Shown: positions 46,001-54,579, numbered from the stretch's first letter. The stretch is 64,000 nucleotides of DNA from DT-111 sp965263225 (GCA_965263225.1 CBDHHG010000001.1:1736001-1800000), one strand, 5' to 3'. Program-made: numbers and translations. Notes: generated by a model not told the origin, from the sequence alone.

Positions 46001-46230
46001 GCAAAGCCGGTGTATGAGAAGACTAGTATGCCGTCCGAAGCAACGTCAATACTGTAACGACCATCTAGGTCAGAAACTGTTCCGGTGGTGGTTCCCTTAA
46101 CAGTGACGGTTACCCCTATCAGGGGCTGCCCATCATCACTGCTGGTCACGAGTCCACTCACCGATTGCTGTGCAAGCAACGGGGTGAAACACACCGCCAG
46201 AAACAATAAAAGTAATGGACTTTTTTTCAT
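43096..46230 (-). CDS. SusC/RagA-family TonB-dependent outer-membrane transporter
   Basis: 1044 aa from ATG 46230 (MKKSPLLLLFLAVCFTPLLA); longer readings run into the repeat region upstream. An N-terminal carboxypeptidase-like domain (SVSGLVTSSDDGQPLIGVTV) is followed by the TonB-box/plug region with SRVVIRGNVSLTGNNQPLYV, VDGVPIDNSG and the SusC signature NPDDIENITVLKGANAAALY, GSRASNGVILITTK. A beta-barrel of about 22 strands ends in VTF, a standard outer-membrane C-terminal residue pattern. It imports the substrate captured by SusD. No ECF sigma/anti-sigma pair is beside it, so control is not obvious, but three imperfect repeats lie just upstream. Confidence 0.95.
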   Translation of the reverse strand: MKKSPLLLLFLAVCFTPLLAQQSVSGLVTSSDDGQPLIGVTVTVKGTTTGTVSDLDGRYSIDVASDGILVFSYTGFAVQEITVGSQTTIDVILDPGVALGEVVVTALGVERDKKALSYSVTEVAGEGFQEAREINVANALAGKIAGVNVSNIASGPQGSSRVVIRGNVSLTGNNQPLYVVDGVPIDNSGFGQAGLWGGSDEGDGTSSINPDDIENITVLKGANAAALYGSRASNGVILITTKSGKAGKGIGIEFNSNFVFENYLDQLDLQQEYGQGREGRKPVDQTDAWDSGTNSWGARLDGSSAPQFDGVSRPYSYAGDNLDRFYRTGTTFTNSLGFSGGDENQRVRLNFSNLENESIVPNSGFTRRNVSLSYNGKYAERLTISSRILYSNEDAKNRPRISDSPGNAPQGLARLPPNINVDDLIGDPNKPGAVPEGTTTFDGKATGEEMQISGNLWNQNPWWAAHQYENTDVRDRVITSNSARYDITDFLYIQGRFGMDWYTRRETDITPFGTGYQRRGSMTEQEERIREINIEGILGFDNTYGDLSINAFVGGNRMRRSYEALRLSGSNFNIPFFNTFANLANQSPGYGFSEKGINSVFGSATIGYKSFLYLTGTARQDWFSTLTPETNDILYPSVGGSFVFTELMNTTNGVLSYGKLRGSWAQVGGDTDPYRLALTYGLGQGHLGNPTASISQSNIPNRFLVPLTSTEFEIGLDLRFFNNRLGLDFTYYQQKTTDDILNATISTSSGFNGTTINIGELENSGIEALITGRPVQSSNFNWDVTLNFSINNNKVISLSEGINSIQIGEPRTRFAFINQVVDQPFSTITGFTQMMINGQPVFDPDSGQPVRSDETSIIGNGVHRFVGGVTNEISYKNFYLDFLIDFKAGGEIYSGTNVRFVGQGLHKMTTEPYSGLGFESQGRESLTVSGVDREGNAMTKTLDATEIPGFWGAYQQLSDRFIYDASFIKFRQLSLGYRIPDGFLSKTPIRSANISIVARNLFLLFTNLENVDPESNYSNANAQGLDYFGVPQTRSFGFNLKVTF

Positions 46231-46849
46231 AAAGCTAGGTTCTAAGTTCAGCAATAAAGAGTATAAAGGATCGGTGTAGCAAAGTGATACATCGCTAACA
46301 CACATTAGTCCCCCTATGCAGTGAAGTAACATATCACTGACACAGGTAATAATTTTCCAGTGCAGCAACAAGCAGTTGCTGACATATCATGTCTATTTGT
46401 TCGAGTCTTTTTCGGTTAGTTTCTTCTACAAAAAATGCTAGATATTTACAAAACGGAGTTATGCTGTTTGGAGTCTAAGACTGTTTTTGGACTTAAGAGC
46501 GTCTACAAAACTTACACTGATCTATTGAAAGATAATATTTTTTTCTGACCACTACACGTTTGTCAACATAATTGTCTTAGTATTTAGCAGAAAAGTACAT
46601 TTAATTTTGCGCAAAGAACATTTTATCGACAAGCTTAGAGGCTTATCCACAGCAATTCTACTTACCCTAACAAGCGTAAAAAAAACAACACAAAAAGCTA
46701 ACAGTCAACCACTTACAACTCAATCATGGTATGCGACACATAAATGAAGCAGCCATTCATATGTTGAGATATCGTCTTTACGCATTAGTTTTTTCCAATG
46801 ATGAGGTGAGATAGAATCAAAACATAGTATTCGATTAGGAGAAAAGTAT
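46231..46849. other. susC upstream region, 619 bp
   Basis: AT-rich and without coding ORFs. The part next to susC (46274-46389) holds three imperfect repeats. I see no clean TAnnTTTG element toward susC. Confidence 0.5.
46274..46389 (-). repeat. Three imperfect ~29-bp repeats spaced 42 and 44 bp upstream of susC
   Basis: Units begin at 46274 (GTGTAGCAAAGTGATACATC...), 46316 (ATGCAGTGAAGTAACATATC...) and 46360 (GTGCAGCAACAAGCAGTTGC...). Units 1 and 2 agree at about 20 of 29 positions; unit 3 is weaker but keeps TGCAG...A and CTGACA. Spacing is close to four helical turns. They may be regulator sites for the susC operon, or decayed tandem repeats. Confidence 0.5.
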
Positions 46850-47575
46850 CTATAAATGTAATCTCAGATACTGATTGAGGCGATTACTGAGATCTTCTAA
46901 CGTTATCTGGATTGCTCCATTTTCAGCTCTTTTCTGAGTGTCCTGATCCGTCAAATCAATGGTATTGTCTTTAGTGACTTGCTTTTCGTGGGTCACAATT
47001 TCAGAATAGGGAATAATTCCTGTTCGGACATCCATGAGTAAGGCCTCTGCGGTGGCATAGGCTTTGGCTTCATCCTTCTTAAAGACCTTGTAACGGTAAT
47101 AGATATCGCTATTGATTGAAAAGACGAGAAATAAATCGGCTTGTAATCTTACAGCAGATTCCCTTAACGTGAAGATGTTTGGATTATTACCCATCATTAG
47201 CTTTGGCATGAGAATAACCCGCTTCACTTTGCCATTCGCTTCTAACTTTTCCTTGAAGATATCCACAAAGGATTGTTGTAGCTTAAGAAATTCCTCATTG
47301 CTCCAGTACGAAGAATAGTAGCGATTCACAGAACTAGAAGAATAATTCAGAATGGCCAATCTGACTGTATCTGGTAATTGAATCTCACTGGACAATATTC
47401 TAGCAATATCATCTTCAGAAATAGAACGCCCTTCAAAGTTAAATAAAGACTTGGTGAGAGGTTCAGGATTCGTTTGGGGGGAACTAAAGGTGGCTGTGGG
47501 GACTCTACTTGATCCACAACTGCTTAGAACGATTATAATACTGATGAGGAATAAAAATGATGTTACCGTTTTCAT
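46850..47575 (-). CDS. Conserved lipoprotein of unknown function
   Basis: 241 aa. Lipoprotein signal MKTVTSFLFLISIIIVLSSC. The mature part includes LPDTVRLAILNYSSSS (a strand after which CsgG-type and 'rhombotarget'-type lipoproteins have similar segments), FVDIFKEKLEANGKVKRVIL, LQADLFLVFSINSDIYYRYK and a C-terminal helix ITLEDLSNRLNQYL. Such alternation suggests a CsgG-like alpha/beta fold in the periplasm, but I could not assign the family firmly. Single gene, upstream of and on the same strand as susC but 619 bp away. Confidence 0.7.
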   Translation of the reverse strand: MKTVTSFLFLISIIIVLSSCGSSRVPTATFSSPQTNPEPLTKSLFNFEGRSISEDDIARILSSEIQLPDTVRLAILNYSSSSVNRYYSSYWSNEEFLKLQQSFVDIFKEKLEANGKVKRVILMPKLMMGNNPNIFTLRESAVRLQADLFLVFSINSDIYYRYKVFKKDEAKAYATAEALLMDVRTGIIPYSEIVTHEKQVTKDNTIDLTDQDTQKRAENGAIQITLEDLSNRLNQYLRLHL

Positions 47576-48109
47576 AGATTTTGCTTTACAGATTACAAGA
47601 TTATTTTGAGATATGCGCTAGTCGATTTTTTCAAAAGCTACTAATCTAAAGTCCTAGATGTCAGATTAAGGTACAATGGTGTATGCTCATACCCGAGAAA
47701 AATGCTTTCGTCAGTTCCACAACGATAAATGTCACTCCCGACCTGCATGCTTCCTAATTTCTTTTTACCTTTGCACACTAAGCACGCAGAAACCCAATCT
47801 TACTTGTGATTCTTTGTTTAAAGCATAAGCAGCGTTGGCTAGCGGATTTTCGTATTTACTTTTAGCCAGCTGTAGTAAAGACAAAGAATATTTTTACACC
47901 CTCAGATACTAAAAACCCCTAGTTTCGGGTTAATGGTTACGGAAAATAGCAACGTTTTGGGACCGGATGTGGTAGTACCATGTTCAATGTATAATGGAGG
48001 TTAGACGATCTTACATCGTATCCATCCTACATTTTTCATTATTAATGATAATATTTCCACCATCCTGTTCAAATCCCAAATAGCTAGCCTTATCTCCGAC
48101 ACCCAAAAA
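47576..48109. other. Intergenic region, 534 bp, with a TAccTTTG element
   Basis: Lies between divergent lipoprotein genes. TACCTTTG (47766-47773) followed by CAC matches the Bacteroidota -7 element in the plus direction, but no TTG lies 17-23 bases before it. It is 336 bases before the next start codon, and no good ORF lies between, so a long leader or a small RNA is possible. Confidence 0.35.
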
Positions 48110-49669
48110 ATGAAGGCTATGCAAAAATATTTCCTCAAAGCAGTAATCGCTGTAAGCCTACTCGTAGGCGCTTGTACCCAACTAGAAACCTTTGATGAGA
48201 TCGATAAGGTGGAATATGGCGCAGAATACGCCATTCCTCTAATTAATACACAGATCTCAATTGATGAGTTACTAGAAGATTTCGAAGAAAACTCAACGCT
48301 TTTCGTTGATCCTGATGGAACGCTTCGCTTTTTGTACAAAGGCAATGTGATTTCCCAAAATAGTGATGAAGTCTTTGCTCCTTTTTATGAGACCTTGGAG
48401 ACTTTTTCCATTATCCCTTTATTTTCTCCTGATCAGTCCTTACCGCTTTACGATCAAAGTGGCTTAGAAATTCAGCGGATCGATATCAAGCAAGGGCAAT
48501 TCATTTATTATTTCCGGAATCCGCATCCTGAGGAAGTAGAAGTAACGATTACCCTACCGCAAGTCACCAAAGAAGGGGAAGTACTAAGCTTTACCAGTAG
48601 TATTCCGGCGTATTCTGGTGAAGGAGATGAACCTTTCACCACCAATCTTTTTGCCGCGGCAGATATTACAGAATATGAGGTAAACCCAGATGCTGCCGGT
48701 AATATCCAGATCACTTATTTTGCAAAGGGATTAGATTCGGAAAATCCCCTGCTACTTCCCAGTGCTTACATCAGTTTCCAGAATGTTTTGTTTGCCTACG
48801 CAGAAGGATTTTTTGCCAATCAACTCTATCCTGGTGGTTCAGATACCATTCACATTGATTTCTTTGAGAATTGGACGCAAGGGGAAGTGTATTTTGAAGA
48901 ACCAAAGGTAAATTTCTATGTAGAAAATTCATTTGGTATTCCAACTCAGGCCATTGTGAAAAAATTCGACGTAACTACGGTTCGCGCTGAGGTATTGTCC
49001 ATCGAAAGTGAATTAGTCGATAATGGCATTGATTTCAACTATCCTACGCTTGAAGAGATCGGCCAAACCAAGGAAACCGCTTTTACTTTTGATAAGAACA
49101 ACTCCAATATTGATCAACTCTTAGGTGCAGGGCCAATTTCGTTGTTCTACGATGTAGATATCCTCACCAGCCCTGGCAGTGAAACGGATGAGCCTGGTTT
49201 TATTACGGACAGCAGTTTCTATCGGGTTAATGTGGAGGTGGAGCTTCCCCTATTCGGTAATGCCCGAAACTTTATCGCTCAAGACACCTTCGCTATTGAC
49301 TTCTCTGGTTATGGTGATGTAACGGCTGCTGAATTCAAGTTGGTAACGGATAACGATATTCCACTAGCCGTTGATGTGCAAGGCTACTTCCGCGGAGAAC
49401 GAGGCATCGTCTTAGATTCTTTGTTCAGTCAACCAGAACGCGTAGCCAAGGCCGCTCCCGTCGATACAAATGGTTTTGTCACAGAAACGACCACCCATAC
49501 CGCATTTGCAGATTTCGCAGATGAACGCTTCAAACCGATCAAAGCCGCCAAACAATTGCTTATCGTAGCTTCCTTTTCTACTACTAATGAAGGAGAAGTA
49601 CCTGTACGTGTATTAGGCAATCAAACGGTAGATCTACGCATTGGTGCCAAATTGAAAGTAGAGCGATAA
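48110..49669 (+). CDS. Lipoprotein of unknown function
   Basis: 519 aa. Lipoprotein signal (YFLKAVIAVSLLVGACTQ, Cys near residue 22). The mature sequence is long, acidic and beta-rich (EYAIPLINTQISIDELLEDF, YFRNPHPEEVEVTITLPQ, DSFYRVNVEVELPLFGNARN), with no recognisable catalytic motif. It lies 100 bases upstream of a DUF5723 outer-membrane protein, a pairing that suggests an outer-membrane complex. The mature start 'LETFDEIDKVEYGAEYAIPL' resembles other Bacteroidota surface lipoproteins of unknown role. Confidence 0.8.
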   Translation: MKAMQKYFLKAVIAVSLLVGACTQLETFDEIDKVEYGAEYAIPLINTQISIDELLEDFEENSTLFVDPDGTLRFLYKGNVISQNSDEVFAPFYETLETFSIIPLFSPDQSLPLYDQSGLEIQRIDIKQGQFIYYFRNPHPEEVEVTITLPQVTKEGEVLSFTSSIPAYSGEGDEPFTTNLFAAADITEYEVNPDAAGNIQITYFAKGLDSENPLLLPSAYISFQNVLFAYAEGFFANQLYPGGSDTIHIDFFENWTQGEVYFEEPKVNFYVENSFGIPTQAIVKKFDVTTVRAEVLSIESELVDNGIDFNYPTLEEIGQTKETAFTFDKNNSNIDQLLGAGPISLFYDVDILTSPGSETDEPGFITDSSFYRVNVEVELPLFGNARNFIAQDTFAIDFSGYGDVTAAEFKLVTDNDIPLAVDVQGYFRGERGIVLDSLFSQPERVAKAAPVDTNGFVTETTTHTAFADFADERFKPIKAAKQLLIVASFSTTNEGEVPVRVLGNQTVDLRIGAKLKVER

Positions 49670-49769
49670 GATTCTCCTATTGCACCATACTTTCTTCACT
49701 TACAGTCGTGAGCTGAAGGAATCCCCTATTTGTAGTTCAACCATTTGATCGTTACACAAAAAACCAATC

Positions 49770-51134
49770 ATGTTAAAATATAAATTCGCATTCATCCTCA
49801 TTGGCTTCGGCATCATGCCTTTGCTAGCCCAACAAGATCTTAGCACGCCCTTTTACCACAACCTCTGGCAAGCCAACCGAACTAATCCTGCTTTCATTCC
49901 GGAGCACAAATTTGTTATTGGCTTACCTGGGATTTACAATAATCTGCACGTCGAGAATATCACCTATAATGATCTAATCATCGAAAGGGATGGTCAAAAC
50001 ATCATCGATGTTGATCGAGGGATTGCCCTATTGGATCGGGACAACCTTCTCCGAGAAAACCTGGATTTAGAAACCCTCAGTTTAGGCTTCAGAACCGGGA
50101 ATTTCCAGCTCAGCCTCGGGCACATGCTACGTTACAATGCCTTTGCCGATTATCCTAAAACACTTCCTCAGCTCATTTGGCAGGGAAATGCACAATTCGT
50201 TGGCCAAAATGTGGCTTTCGGCCCAGATCTACAGTTGAACGCCTACCACGAGTATAGTCTAGGCCTGGCCTATCAACTAGGATCAAAGCTAACCATTGGT
50301 GCTAAAGCCAAGTACCTGAGCGGCGTAGCAGACGTGTCTACAGCTCGCACTGACTTACGCTTATCCACTAGCGAAGATGTGTACCAACTACAATTAGATG
50401 CTGATTACCTAGTAAATTCATCGGGTGCACTTCAATATGATGGCTTTGATCAACTAGATCTTAACTTCAGTTTTGGACAAGTTGAGACGGAACAGTTGTT
50501 TTCCAGCAATAATGGCTTTGCTTTTGACTTAGGCGTACACCTAAAGTTAGGAAAACTGGACATCGGGGTCAGTGCGTTGGATATCGGTGGACAAATTGAT
50601 TGGAAAGAAGATGTACGCAATTACAGTTTAAAAGGTCAATTCGAATATCAAGGATTGAACGTGGCGCAGGGCATTTTGGATAGCCAAACAGATTTAGGTA
50701 ATGCTATTGATACCCTTCGAGAGATATACAATCCGATTGAGACACAGCAGGGCTATAGCACTGATCTACCTCTTCGGACTTATCTTACTTTGGGATATGA
50801 TCTTACCCAAAAGATTCGGCTCGGAGCCCTCTTCTACACAGAAAACTACCGAGAGGAGACCTATGGCGCCTTGGCGCTGAACGGGCAATGGACACTACAC
50901 CCTATCTTAACCTTAGGGGCTACCTACGCCTATCGTCAGCAGCGCTATGATAACTTTGGATTACAAGCCATCGCTAAGCTTGGGCCAGTACAAGTGGTAG
51001 CCGCTACCGATAATATATTTACCGCCATTCAACCCAAAGACAGTCATAGTGCCAATTTCCGGGTGGGCTTGAATTTACTGTTCCAGAAAACTCAGGAAGA
51101 AGATTGGAACGAGCGGGAATCTTTTTTCGAATAA
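49770..51134 (+). CDS. DUF5723-family outer-membrane protein
   Basis: 454 aa. Signal peptide FAFILIGFGIMPLLAQ. The mature N-terminus STPFYHNLWQANRTNPAFIP matches the DUF5723 pattern of Bacteroidota ('...q..npA..P'). Alternating beta-strands follow (LSLGFRTGNFQLSLGHMLRY, YSLGLAYQLGSKLTIGAKAK, TLGATYAYRQQRYDNF), ending RVGLNLLF. A beta-barrel or PorP/SprF-like outer-membrane protein is likely. Function unknown. Probably transcribed with the preceding lipoprotein gene. Confidence 0.85.
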   Translation: MLKYKFAFILIGFGIMPLLAQQDLSTPFYHNLWQANRTNPAFIPEHKFVIGLPGIYNNLHVENITYNDLIIERDGQNIIDVDRGIALLDRDNLLRENLDLETLSLGFRTGNFQLSLGHMLRYNAFADYPKTLPQLIWQGNAQFVGQNVAFGPDLQLNAYHEYSLGLAYQLGSKLTIGAKAKYLSGVADVSTARTDLRLSTSEDVYQLQLDADYLVNSSGALQYDGFDQLDLNFSFGQVETEQLFSSNNGFAFDLGVHLKLGKLDIGVSALDIGGQIDWKEDVRNYSLKGQFEYQGLNVAQGILDSQTDLGNAIDTLREIYNPIETQQGYSTDLPLRTYLTLGYDLTQKIRLGALFYTENYREETYGALALNGQWTLHPILTLGATYAYRQQRYDNFGLQAIAKLGPVQVVAATDNIFTAIQPKDSHSANFRVGLNLLFQKTQEEDWNERESFFE

Positions 51135-51139
51135 GCTTG

Positions 51140-51168
51140 TTGCTTTAGTAATAAATCCTGTATATTTG
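51140..51168 (+). promoter_or_regulatory. Promoter of the tRNA-Met gene
   Basis: TTG (51140-51142) and TATATTTG (51161-51168) separated by 18 bases match the Bacteroidota sigma-A consensus exactly. Transcription should begin near 51175, about 65 bases before the tRNA. Confidence 0.8.
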
Positions 51169-51239
51169 CACCGCTTTTGAAGAAAATGCAACGATAAGAT
51201 CCGAATGTGGTTCAGTGTATTAACTTCAAAAGCCGTGAT

Positions 51240-51313
51240 GGCGCGGTAGCTCAGCTGGTTAGAGCGCAGGATTCATAATCCTGAGGTCGGGAGTTCAAGT
51301 CTCCCCCGCGCTA
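51240..51313 (+). tRNA. tRNA-Met (CAT)
   Basis: 74 bases. The acceptor stem GGCGCGG pairs with CCGCGCT (one G-U pair), the D-arm is GCTC/GAGC with loop AGCTGGTTA, and the anticodon stem CAGGA/TCCTG encloses TTCATAA, giving CAT. The T-arm has GTTCAAGTC in the loop and a 5-bp stem GGGAG/CTCCC. Discriminator A; CCA not encoded. An elongator Met is most likely, since the acceptor stem is fully paired at 1-72; tRNA-Ile2 with a lysidine-modified CAT anticodon cannot be excluded. Confidence 0.92.
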
Positions 51314-51326
51314 CTCTGATTTCCAA

Positions 51327-51358
51327 AGAGTTATAGATAAATCTATAGCTCTTTTTTC
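51327..51358 (+). terminator. Rho-independent terminator of the tRNA gene
   Basis: AGAGTTATAGAT pairs with ATCTATAGCTCT (one T-G pair), followed by a run of six T. It lies 13 bases after the tRNA. Confidence 0.75.
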
Positions 51359-51416
51359 TTTTCAGATACAACATAGGTACAACAATTTGCTATTTTGTTT
51401 CTTCCGAGATATTTAA

Positions 51417-53178
51417 TGCAAATTTCGGAGAATCTGGTTCTTACCCACTTTTGGTGGAAAGAAGCCTGATGACCAAAGACGGTGGGGTATTTTCAATGGA
51501 TGGTATCCCCAGCACTACTACCTATCTCGAATTTGGTTTGCTTCCAGGCTTTGGATAAGCGGGAAGATCACTTTCTGCTTAAGCTAAGGACAAAGAGTGT
51601 CCAAGGTATTTGCCCGGACTGTGGCCAAAGAAGCCTAAGTAGGCATAGTAATTATATGCGCAAACTACTAGACTTACCTTGGGCGGGTATTCCGGTTAAG
51701 GTTAATCTGAGTGTCAATAAGTACTACTGTAAGAATGAAAATTGCAGCCGTAAGGTTTTTACTGAACGACTCGGTGAAAATCTAAAGCCTTATGCCCGTC
51801 GTACATCGAGATTGACAGCACACCTTACTCGAATCGGTTATGCCCTTGGCGGTAATGCTGGCTCTAAACTTGCTTCGTTTCTGGGGATGCCAGTAGGTCG
51901 GTCCACCATTTTACGGATAATATGCAATTGTCCGAATGACTTCGAGGTAGCTTCTCCCCTGATATTGGGTATTGATGATTGGGCCTTCAAAAAAGGTAAT
52001 ACCTATGGCACCATCTTGGTGGATTTGGAGAAGAGAAAGCCAATAGACCTCTTGCCTGACCGGGAAGTGGAAACGGTGAAAAAATGGCTAGAGGCCCATC
52101 CCGGCATCAAGATTATTAGTAGGGATCGCGCCAGTTGTTATTCTCAAGCTGCTAAACTGGGAGCTCCGAATGCGATCCAGGTAGCAGATCGATGGCATCT
52201 ACTAAAAAATCTTGGAGAAGCCCTGAAGCGCTTGCTGGATAAACATAATCAAGAACTACGTCTAGCAGCTAAAGACATCGCTCAAAGAGAAAGAAAACAG
52301 GCCAAGGCGCCTGACAATCCAATTCCTGATATAAAAACAGCCCCTACAGAAGACAAAAATACATCAACTAAGGCCCCTGCCTTGTCAAGGTATGAATTGA
52401 ATTTTTTAGAAGTGAAACGTCTGAGGTCCAAAGGCCATTCAATCAAATCCATTCATCGTCAGACAGGTGTTCATCGTCAAACGATTAAAAAGTACTTGAA
52501 ATATGAGGAATATCCCCAAAAGATAAACGGAGGGACTAAGATGTCAAAGGCCTTACCTTTTGAAGATTATCTGAGAAAAAGATGGGATGAGGGTGAAACA
52601 AGATACATGCAATTGTGGCGTGAGATTAAGGAACAGGGGTTTACCGGTTCGCCGCAAAGTGTATATAGATTCATTTGCAAATACCCCAGGGATCGCAGTA
52701 TTGAAAAACTCCCACCTCCTTTAAAGGTGAAAGTATGGTCTGCCCGAAAAGTTAGTTCGCTAATGAGCAAACCTTTTGAGGACCTGGATGAAGAAACTCA
52801 GAATTATCTACGGACCCTTTACAAATACTGTCCGCAAGCCAATCAAGCCAGTCAGTTGGCCCGCAAGTTTAAGAACATGACAGATAAACTCAGAAAGAAA
52901 CACCTTAACCGCTGGATTAATCAAGCACTGCAAAGCGGCATTCCTTCATTGAGGAATTTTGCCAAGGGGCTACAACAAGACTATGATGCAGTAAGAGCAG
53001 CAGTATCTCTCAAGTGGAGTAATGGTCAAGTGGAAGGACAGGTCAACCGTCTGAAAAATATCAAGCGCCAAATGTATGGCCGGGCTGGCTTTCAGCTACT
53101 GAGAAAGAGAGTCCTGATGGATTCCAGTTGACAGATTCCACCAAAAGTGGGTAAGAACCAGATTCTCCGAAATTTGCA
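51417..53178. mobile_element. ISL3-family insertion sequence
   Basis: 1762 bp. Perfect 43-bp terminal inverted repeats (51417-51459 and 53136-53178) enclose one transposase gene. The inner 24 bases begin GGTTCTTACCCACTTTTGG, a typical ISL3 end; the outer 19 bases (TGCAAATTTCGGAGAATCT) are also perfectly inverted, so the true end is not certain. No 8-bp direct target duplication is visible at 51409-51416 versus 53179-53186. The element abuts a truncated permease gene on its right. Confidence 0.9.
51482..53131 (+). CDS. ISL3-family transposase
   Basis: 549 aa from GTG 51482; ATG 51500 is equally possible. An N-terminal zinc-ribbon-like region (CPDCGQRSLSRHSNYMRKL and YYCKNENCSRKVFTERL) binds DNA. 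The DDE-type catalytic core begins LILGIDDWAFKKGNTYGTIL (first Asp), then KIISRDRASCYSQAA (second Asp) and ends with NGQVEGQVNRLKNIKRQMYG (Glu). A helix-turn-helix, KSIHRQTGVHRQTIKKYLK, lies in the insertion. Intact length and complete ends suggest recent activity. Confidence 0.93.
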   Translation: MGYFQWMVSPALLPISNLVCFQALDKREDHFLLKLRTKSVQGICPDCGQRSLSRHSNYMRKLLDLPWAGIPVKVNLSVNKYYCKNENCSRKVFTERLGENLKPYARRTSRLTAHLTRIGYALGGNAGSKLASFLGMPVGRSTILRIICNCPNDFEVASPLILGIDDWAFKKGNTYGTILVDLEKRKPIDLLPDREVETVKKWLEAHPGIKIISRDRASCYSQAAKLGAPNAIQVADRWHLLKNLGEALKRLLDKHNQELRLAAKDIAQRERKQAKAPDNPIPDIKTAPTEDKNTSTKAPALSRYELNFLEVKRLRSKGHSIKSIHRQTGVHRQTIKKYLKYEEYPQKINGGTKMSKALPFEDYLRKRWDEGETRYMQLWREIKEQGFTGSPQSVYRFICKYPRDRSIEKLPPPLKVKVWSARKVSSLMSKPFEDLDEETQNYLRTLYKYCPQANQASQLARKFKNMTDKLRKKHLNRWINQALQSGIPSLRNFAKGLQQDYDAVRAAVSLKWSNGQVEGQVNRLKNIKRQMYGRAGFQLLRKRVLMDSS

Positions 53179-53192
53179 GAGGGGATGCGAAT

Positions 53193-54440
53193 ATGATTTT
53201 TGCTGGTTTACTGTTCATTTTTGTGATAGGGCTATTTTCAGGTAGTTATCCAGCCTTTTATCTTTCTCAATTTAATCCAGTAAATATTTTAAAAGGAAAC
53301 TTGAAGCGTTCCGGCGGCAAATCTGGCTTGCGGCGCGGGTTAGTCGTATTTCAATTTGCTACCTCTAGCTTGCTGATCGTCGGTGTTTTGGTCGTTTCTC
53401 AGCAGGTGAAGTATGTGCAGTCGAAAGATCTGGGGTATAAAAAAGATAATGTGGTTGTATTTGAGGGGGAAGATAAACTATTTGAAAAGCTGGATTTCTT
53501 TGCTGAAGAATTGAATAGTATTACTGGAGTAGTTTCCAGTTCTGTAATAGAAGATCGGTTGACGGATATTTCAGGTTGGACTAAAGCATATAAGCTTCCA
53601 CAGGAATTGTCTTATGAGGCAAAACCCAATTTGTATGAGGCAGTGGTAGGCTATGATTTTTTTAGAACGCTTTCTATTGGGTTAAAAGCTGGAAGACCTT
53701 TCTCCCGGACCTTACATCAGGAGTCAGAGAAGATCATTCTGAATGAAAGGGCTGTCGCCGCCCTTGGCCTGACAGACCCACTCGGGAAAGTGATCAACTG
53801 GAAAGGAAGTGACAAGGAGATCATTGGGATATGTCAAGATTTTCATGGACAATCCCTGCACGAAGCTATAAAACCCATGGCGATACTTTTTGAACCAGAA
53901 GAAACCAACACTGTTTTGGTTAAAATTCAGGGCAGCGCAGAAGAGGCAACGCTCGCCGCCTTGCAGGATCTGTATCATCGGTATTATCCTGGGCTGGCCT
54001 TGCCTTACACATTTCTAGATGAAGACTACCGTGCCCTATATGTATCAGAGCAGCGAGTAGCTAATTTATCTGGGTATTTTGCAGGAATTGCCATTGTAAT
54101 ATCGTGTCTTGGCTTGTTTGGTTTAGTCACCTTCTCGATTCAGCGAAAGATTAAAGAAATTGGCGTTCGGAAGGTGTTAGGCGCCAGTCGGATTAGCATA
54201 TTTACTCTACTGTCTAAAGACTTCTTGAAAACCGTTTGCGGGGCGGTTCTTCTGGCTTTGTCTTTAGGCTACTTACTTGCCCAGAAATGGTTGAATAATT
54301 TCGCCTATCATATAGAGCTGTCCTGGCAGCATTTCGTACTAGCGGGGCTGATGGCACTCTTCATTGCAATGGCTACTATTGCTTGGCAGATTTACAAAGC
54401 TGGTTTGCTGCAACCCGTTGAATGCCTTCGCGATGAATAG
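53193..54440 (+). pseudogene. FtsX/MacB-type ABC permease, C-terminal half only
   Basis: 415 aa open frame that starts mid-protein: LLFIFVIGLFSGSYPAFYLS and QFNPVNILKGNLKRSGGKSG are normally found around residues 380-420 of ~800-aa Bacteroidota MacB-like permeases. The rest is a complete second half: periplasmic MacB_PCD-like domain, then VISCLGLFGLVTFSIQRKIK, KEIGVRKVLGASRISIFTLL and the terminal LLQPVECLRDE. The first half is absent. The IS right repeat ends 14 bases before the first ATG, and the left flank of the IS shows no permease sequence. I infer loss of the N-terminal half by an IS-associated deletion; a shortened product might still be made. Confidence 0.85.
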
Positions 54441-54579
54441 GTAATGCAGGAAACTAGACATACTAATTACTGTTAAAACGCATCAAATAAGCGGCTTTAT
54501 TCCTACATTGCACTTTAGGGTAATAAGATTTTGCGCTCAATCCTTTCCCTTTCATTTTTTTAAAGTGCTATGATCATCT

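Noticed and set aside
51240..51313. tRNA-Met as attachment site of an integrative element
   Set aside because: No integrase gene and no repeated 3' tRNA segment were seen; the neighbouring element is an IS with its own inverted repeats.
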